DNA from: Agrobacterium tumefaciens str. B6
Lineage (GTDB): Bacteria > Pseudomonadota > Alphaproteobacteria > Rhizobiales > Rhizobiaceae
Direction of reading: 5' to 3'
Assembly: GCF_001541315.1 (NCBI RefSeq)
Contig: NZ_LMVK01000008.1
Span: forward strand, 62,001-126,000
Length of the DNA: 64,000 nt
In this document: positions 60,016-64,000 of the stretch, one piece after another
How positions within the stretch are numbered: position 1 is the stretch's first letter
Layout: every line of letters starts with the position of its first letter
Position numbers and translations under genes: made by a program
Notes under the pieces: generated by a model
Told to the model about the DNA's origin: nothing
The model's input: only the letters and a program-made list of their open reading frames with translations
The model's database searches: none

Positions 60016-61620
60016 ATGACCAATTTCACCAAAACATTACGACCAATCGCTATTGCGGCGGGCATTCTCTCAATCGTGCTTCTCACCCAGCCCTCAACGC
60101 CAGTCGGCGCCCAGACCCAGTCGGACTTAAGGATCGCGACATCTTACAAGTTGATGACGCTCGATCCGCATTATGCGAACCTCAACGAAAACACTTCGCT
60201 GCTGTCGAATATTTACGAGCGGCTGGTTTACCAGGACGAAAAGCTCTCTCTCAAGCCCGGCCTCGCGGTTTCATGGTCGATGATCTCCGGCAACCGCTGG
60301 GAGTTCAAGCTGCGTGATGGCGTCAAATTTCACGACGGATCGCCGTTTACGGCAGAGGATGTCGTCTATTCCATCGAGCGTATCAAGAATTTCCTACAGT
60401 CACCCAGCGGCGGATACCGTTCCTACGTGACAGATATCAGGTCCGTTACGGCATCGAATCCGTTGACGGTCACCTTCGAAACGGATCGGCCAGTCCCTAA
60501 TTTCCCTTTGCTGATGTCTTCCGTCTTCATCATGCACAAGCCGGGGGACGGGTTTCAAACAACGGAGGAACTCAACTCCGGGCGGGCTTCAGTCGGCACG
60601 GGCCCTTACAAGCTGGAGGGCTGGAGTTCGGGCGAGACCCTGCGACTGACACGAAACGATGACTACTGGGGCGGTCGTCCCGCATGGCCCACGGTCAACT
60701 TCAGGGTCATGGAAAGTCCTGCGGCCCGTGTCGCGGCTTTGTCTGCCGGTGATGTGGACGTGGCTGACTCGATCCCGGCAAGGGACGTGAGCTCCCTGAA
60801 ACAGCGCGGCGCCAGTATCGCCAGCATCAGTGCGGCTCGCATCAATTTTCTGCAGTTCGACGTCGAGAAGGAGAAGGTGTCCGGCGTCACCGACAAATCC
60901 GGCACCCCAATTCCAAACCCGTTTCGCCACGCGAGGGAGAGAAAGGCCCTGGCGCTTGCCACGGATCGCAATGTAATCGCAGAAAAAATCCTCTCCGGCT
61001 ACGGAACCGCAGCGTCACAGCTGTTCCCCGAAGGATTGCCCGGAACCTCCCCAAACCTGAAGGCAGAAGCACCCGACTATGACGCTGCCAAGGCACTGCT
61101 TTCAAATGCCGGCTATCCTGACGGTTTCAACCTGGTGCTTGCTGGCCCTGCCGGCCGTTACCCCGGAGACAGCGACAGTCTTCAGGCTGTGGCACAGAGC
61201 TGGGCACGGATCGGCGTGTCTGTCCAGCCCCAGGCATCCCCGTTTTCGGTATTCAACACCAAACGCGCCGCCGGCGAATACGCCGCCTGGTATGGCGGGA
61301 CCTCTGGCGAATCCGTGGACGTCATCCTGCAAGCACTGCTGGCCTCTCCGGATAAGGAGCGCGGCACCGGAGCGCTGAACTTCGGGCATTATCGCAATCC
61401 AGCCTTTGACGCACTTCTTGCAAAGGCAGAGGGCCTCGAAGAAGGCGAGGCGCGGAATTTTGCGCTTGCAGAGGCAACGGAGCTTGCTCTCAAAGACCAG
61501 CCGATCATCCCGCTCTATCACTTCCATCATATCGTCGGCTACGGCCCGAAAGTTGGATCATTCGTGATGCATCCGCGCGGCTGGACAACGGCCATGCAGA
61601 CCACCGCAGCGACGGAGTAA
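60016..61620 (+). CDS. ABC transporter substrate-binding protein (SBP_bac_5)
   Basis: This 534-residue protein is the periplasmic receptor of a peptide-type ABC importer. Seen: a signal peptide (cleavage near VGAQ, about residue 33), then RIATSYKLMTLDPHYANLNE, NIYERLVYQDE, LKPGLAVSWS, WEFKLRDGVKFHDGSPFTAEDVVYS and GTGPYKLEGW, all typical of cluster C (DppA/OppA/NikA-like) receptors. The ligand (peptide, opine, glycoside or metal complex) is not evident. AAAAGGGAA precedes the ATG. The permease and ATPase genes follow with short gaps or overlaps. Confidence 0.9.
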   Translation: MTNFTKTLRPIAIAAGILSIVLLTQPSTPVGAQTQSDLRIATSYKLMTLDPHYANLNENTSLLSNIYERLVYQDEKLSLKPGLAVSWSMISGNRWEFKLRDGVKFHDGSPFTAEDVVYSIERIKNFLQSPSGGYRSYVTDIRSVTASNPLTVTFETDRPVPNFPLLMSSVFIMHKPGDGFQTTEELNSGRASVGTGPYKLEGWSSGETLRLTRNDDYWGGRPAWPTVNFRVMESPAARVAALSAGDVDVADSIPARDVSSLKQRGASIASISAARINFLQFDVEKEKVSGVTDKSGTPIPNPFRHARERKALALATDRNVIAEKILSGYGTAASQLFPEGLPGTSPNLKAEAPDYDAAKALLSNAGYPDGFNLVLAGPAGRYPGDSDSLQAVAQSWARIGVSVQPQASPFSVFNTKRAAGEYAAWYGGTSGESVDVILQALLASPDKERGTGALNFGHYRNPAFDALLAKAEGLEEGEARNFALAEATELALKDQPIIPLYHFHHIVGYGPKVGSFVMHPRGWTTAMQTTAATE

Positions 61621-61624
61621 GGTG

Positions 61625-62602
61625 ATGGGTCTAATCTCCGCCTTGTCGGCAAGGGTCTCGCAGACCTTGCTTCTACTCCTCGCCATGTCGCTGATCGGCT
61701 TCATCGGCACCCACAGCGTCGGCAATCCCGTCTTCAATGTGGTCAACATCGAAACTGCCACACCCGAAGACATCAGGCGTGCGACAGTTGCGCTCGGGCT
61801 CGACCTGCCGATCTGGCAACAATATGGATTGTTCCTGAAGAACGTCGTCAGCGGCAACTTCGGTACCTCCTATATCTACCATCAACCCGCATTTGACCTG
61901 GTTCTTGGCAAACTGCCGGCAACGCTCGAGCTCGCCTGCGCGGCGATGCTTCTGTCGGCCGTCACCGGTGTCGGACTTGGCCTCGTTGCCGGCAGAAGAA
62001 AGGGAACGGCGTTCGACCGGATAGTCCTGAACGGCAGCGTTTTTGCTCTCAGCGTTCCCTCTTTCTGGCTCAGCATGATGTTGATCCTGACGGGTGCGGT
62101 CCTGACCGGCTGGTTCCCGTCGGGTGGCAGAGGGGCGATGGCAAGTTTTGCAGGGAGCGAATGGAGCTTTCTGACCGCAGACGGATTGCGGCACATGATC
62201 CTCCCGATGCTGGCACTTGCCATCCCGAACATCGCACTGATTGCCCGACTGACAAGATCGGGCACGATCGAGGTGGAACAGCAGGAGTTCACGCGTTTTT
62301 GCAGGGCACGAGGCCTTTCGCCGAAGCGAATCCTCCTGGCTCACACCTTGCCGAATATCAGCGTGCCTCTTGTCACGATCATCGGCCTGCAATTTGGCGG
62401 AATGCTCGCCTTTGCCGTCGTTGTTGAATCGATCTTTGCCTGGCCGGGGATTGGCAAGCTCCTGATCGACTCCATTCAGTTGCTGGACCGACCTGTCGTG
62501 ATGGCGAGCCTCACCTTCACCGCCGTGAGCTTCGTTACGCTGAACGCTGTCGTCGATCTCTATTACGCGTTCGGCGACCCACGTGTACGCCTGTCGCCAT
62601 AA
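61625..62602 (+). CDS. ABC transporter permease (DppB-type)
   Basis: This 325-residue inner-membrane permease is of the DppB/OppB class. Seen: an N-terminal helix, the periplasmic start with IRRATVALGLDLPIWQQYGLFLKNVVSGNFGTS, the six-helix core, and the cytoplasmic EAA loop FTRFCRARGLSPKRILLAHTLPN that contacts the ATPase. The start at 61625 is four bases after the receptor stop, with GGAG before it. Confidence 0.9.
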   Translation: MGLISALSARVSQTLLLLLAMSLIGFIGTHSVGNPVFNVVNIETATPEDIRRATVALGLDLPIWQQYGLFLKNVVSGNFGTSYIYHQPAFDLVLGKLPATLELACAAMLLSAVTGVGLGLVAGRRKGTAFDRIVLNGSVFALSVPSFWLSMMLILTGAVLTGWFPSGGRGAMASFAGSEWSFLTADGLRHMILPMLALAIPNIALIARLTRSGTIEVEQQEFTRFCRARGLSPKRILLAHTLPNISVPLVTIIGLQFGGMLAFAVVVESIFAWPGIGKLLIDSIQLLDRPVVMASLTFTAVSFVTLNAVVDLYYAFGDPRVRLSP

Positions 62603-62615
62603 GAAGGGACATATC

Positions 62616-63512
62616 ATGAGACCGCTTATTCTTCGGGCGCTTGGGATGCGCACCGGCATGTCCGGACGACGCCCTTTTTCTTATGCTTCGGGTCGCCTAT
62701 CAACAGTCGTCCTTTGCTGCTTCATACTGGCGGCGCTTGCAGCACCCCTGATTGCTTTGCAGAACCCCTATGATCCGCTTCAGGTATTCGGGTGGGAGGC
62801 GTCATCGGCTCCTGGCACCGTCGGCAGCGGAGGTTACATTTATCTCCTTGGTACGGACGGGCTGGGGCGGGATATTTTCAGTACCATTCTCTATGGATTG
62901 CGCATCAGCCTCGTCGTGTCGCTCACCAGCTCGGCGATCGCTGCATTGATCGGCCTGACGGCTGGGGTTAGCGCTGCCTATTTCGGGCGCTGGGTTGACG
63001 TTGTCATCATGCGCCTCGTCGACCTGCAGCTCAGCCTTCCGACGATCCTCGTTGCGCTGGTCGCCATCGTCACGCTTGGTCCGGGCGTGGACAGGATCAT
63101 TCTTGCGCTCGTGATTGCGCAATGGGCAAGTTATGCACGGCTGGTGCGGGGCGTCGCCCTCAGCGAGACAAGAAAGCCCTATATGGATGCAGCACGTCTG
63201 ATGCGTCTGCCGACCCAAAAGGTCATATTCCGGCACCTCCTGCCAAACAGTATCGCTCCGGCCGTCAGTCTCATCCCGATCGAGGTTGGGCATGCGGTGG
63301 CGCTTGAAGCGACACTGTCGTTCCTCGGCCTTGGCGTTCCGCTCGACAAACCGTCGCTCGGCTCGATGGTCGCAAACGGTTTCCAATATCTGCTGACTGG
63401 TCAGTACTGGATCAGCCTGTTTCCTGGCCTTGCACTGTTTTGCCTGATCGCCGCCATCAACTTTACGGGCGAGGGCATTCGCCTGCGCCTCGACCCCAGG
63501 AGCAAGCCATGA
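62616..63512 (+). CDS. ABC transporter permease (DppC-type)
   Basis: This 298-residue permease is of the DppC/OppC class. Seen: a leading cytoplasmic segment and helix, LLGTDGLGRDIFSTILYGLRISL (the DppC signature) and the EAA loop PYMDAARLMRLPTQKVIFRHLLPN. It pairs with the DppB-type protein to form the pore. The start at 62616 follows AAGAAGGGAC. Its stop overlaps the ATPase start by ATGA. Confidence 0.9.
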   Translation: MRPLILRALGMRTGMSGRRPFSYASGRLSTVVLCCFILAALAAPLIALQNPYDPLQVFGWEASSAPGTVGSGGYIYLLGTDGLGRDIFSTILYGLRISLVVSLTSSAIAALIGLTAGVSAAYFGRWVDVVIMRLVDLQLSLPTILVALVAIVTLGPGVDRIILALVIAQWASYARLVRGVALSETRKPYMDAARLMRLPTQKVIFRHLLPNSIAPAVSLIPIEVGHAVALEATLSFLGLGVPLDKPSLGSMVANGFQYLLTGQYWISLFPGLALFCLIAAINFTGEGIRLRLDPRSKP

Positions 63513-64000
63513 TGAACAGCTTAGGAACAGCAATGACAAAACCTGTGACAGACAACGACGCCGTGCCTCTTGTCGAGGTCAGCAATCTAAGTCTCCGCCA
63601 CCGGTCAAAGTCCGGCCAGTCGATGATCCTGAGCGATGTCAGTTTCACGCTCGACCGTGGCAAAATCCTGGGAATTATTGGGGAATCGGGCGCCGGAAAA
63701 TCGACGATTGGAAACGCGATCCTCGGCCTGCTGCCGCCCGACATCGAGCAGGTTTCCGGAACGATCGCCATCGACGGGATGGCCCTCGCTCCACTCGACA
63801 GTGACTTCGCAAGGCGCCGGCGAATTTCGGCGGTGTTCCAGGATCATACCGCGTCGCTTGACCCGCTGATGACCGTCGGTGCCCAGATCACCGAGACGGT
63901 TCGCGCCCATAACGCGAACTCGTCTTCCGCTGATGCCCGGCTGCGTTCGCTGGAGCTCCTCGGGCGGGTTGGCATTCCCGACCCGGAGCGCCGCTACGGT
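63509..64000 (+). CDS. ABC transporter ATPase (DppD-type), cut by window edge
   Basis: The first 164 codons of an oligopeptide-type ABC ATPase are visible. Seen: VEVSNLSLRHR, Walker A GESGAGKST, ILGLLPP, and the Q loop AVFQDHTASLDPLMTVG. The signature and Walker B lie beyond the edge. It energises the importer encoded by the two permease genes. ATG ATG stands at the start; the first overlaps the permease stop. A second half (DppF) may follow within the same chain or as a next gene. Confidence 0.9.
   Translation, partial: MMNSLGTAMTKPVTDNDAVPLVEVSNLSLRHRSKSGQSMILSDVSFTLDRGKILGIIGESGAGKSTIGNAILGLLPPDIEQVSGTIAIDGMALAPLDSDFARRRRISAVFQDHTASLDPLMTVGAQITETVRAHNANSSSADARLRSLELLGRVGIPDPERRYG

Noticed and set aside
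61673-62659. 328-codon minus-strand frame opposite the DppB-type permease
   Set aside because: The permease has the EAA loop and family signature; the antisense frame is a shadow.
1-64000. CRISPR array
   Set aside because: I found no set of regularly spaced near-identical repeats, and no cas gene motifs.

Overview
The window reads as accessory-rich DNA of an alphaproteobacterium, most likely a member of the Rhizobiaceae (Rhizobium/Agrobacterium-like). The evidence is the moderately high GC, the rhizobial style of transporters and two-component systems, and the kinds of insertion sequence present; no rRNA or complete tRNA gene fixes the taxon. Genes sit in small operons separated by broken genes, insertion sequences and many regulator-enzyme pairs, as in a plasmid or a chromosomal island zone.

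Region 1-17.1 kb is a defence-type island. On the minus strand, from about 11.4 kb down to 1.06 kb, runs a compact six-gene cluster: a PD-(D/E)xK-like nuclease fused to a DGQHR domain, a second DGQHR-type protein with a DCQHR variant, a radical SAM enzyme, a GHKL ATPase, a PIN-like nuclease and a second GHKL ATPase. Four of the five junctions are overlaps or short gaps. A SIR2-domain protein follows in the same direction and is cut by the left edge. Upstream are a seven-helix membrane protein and, on the plus strand, a 1346-residue protein joining a Cap4/DUF4297-like nuclease region, a STAND-type P-loop ATPase and a repeat-like C-terminus (Avs-like). I know no named system with the DGQHR + radical SAM + paired GHKL + PIN composition; it is the main candidate for an undescribed system.

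Region 17.2-37.0 kb is bounded by two 42-bp sequences (36 of 42 identical) that look like the 3' end of a tRNA gene, so it may be an integrated segment or the trace of one. It holds two MscS-type channels (one with a cyclic-nucleotide-binding tail behind a CBS protein), a kinase and a FixJ-like regulator each disrupted by one lesion, an Rrf2 regulator with a perfect palindrome at its start codon, a MASE1-PAS hybrid kinase with a receiver-only partner, and stress or detoxification enzymes: alpha/beta hydrolases, SDRs, a cupin, metallo-beta-lactamase-fold proteins and a GST. Several have close paralogs within the window.

Region 37.1-44.9 kb carries a truncated GST, an OhrR/MarR-like regulator divergent from a chloroperoxidase-like hydrolase, a KgtP-like dicarboxylate permease, and a PDC-sensor kinase/NtrC-like regulator pair whose regulator lacks the GAFTGA loop. 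Region 44.9-51.9 kb is an insertion hot spot: an IS3 remnant, an IS3-family element split by a complete IS30-family element with 28-bp perfect inverted repeats and a 3-bp target duplication, an IS1182-type remnant, a group of small exported or hypothetical genes including a Rap1a/Tai-like immunity protein, and a truncated ribosomal-protection-type GTPase.

Region 51.9-59.6 kb consists of regulator-enzyme pairs (LysR/SDR, HxlR/SDR, HxlR/NmrA), a frameshifted membrane protein, a Vat/CatB-type acetyltransferase, a Bcp-like peroxiredoxin and a small XRE regulator. Region 60-64 kb is a dipeptide/oligopeptide-type ABC transporter operon running off the right edge.
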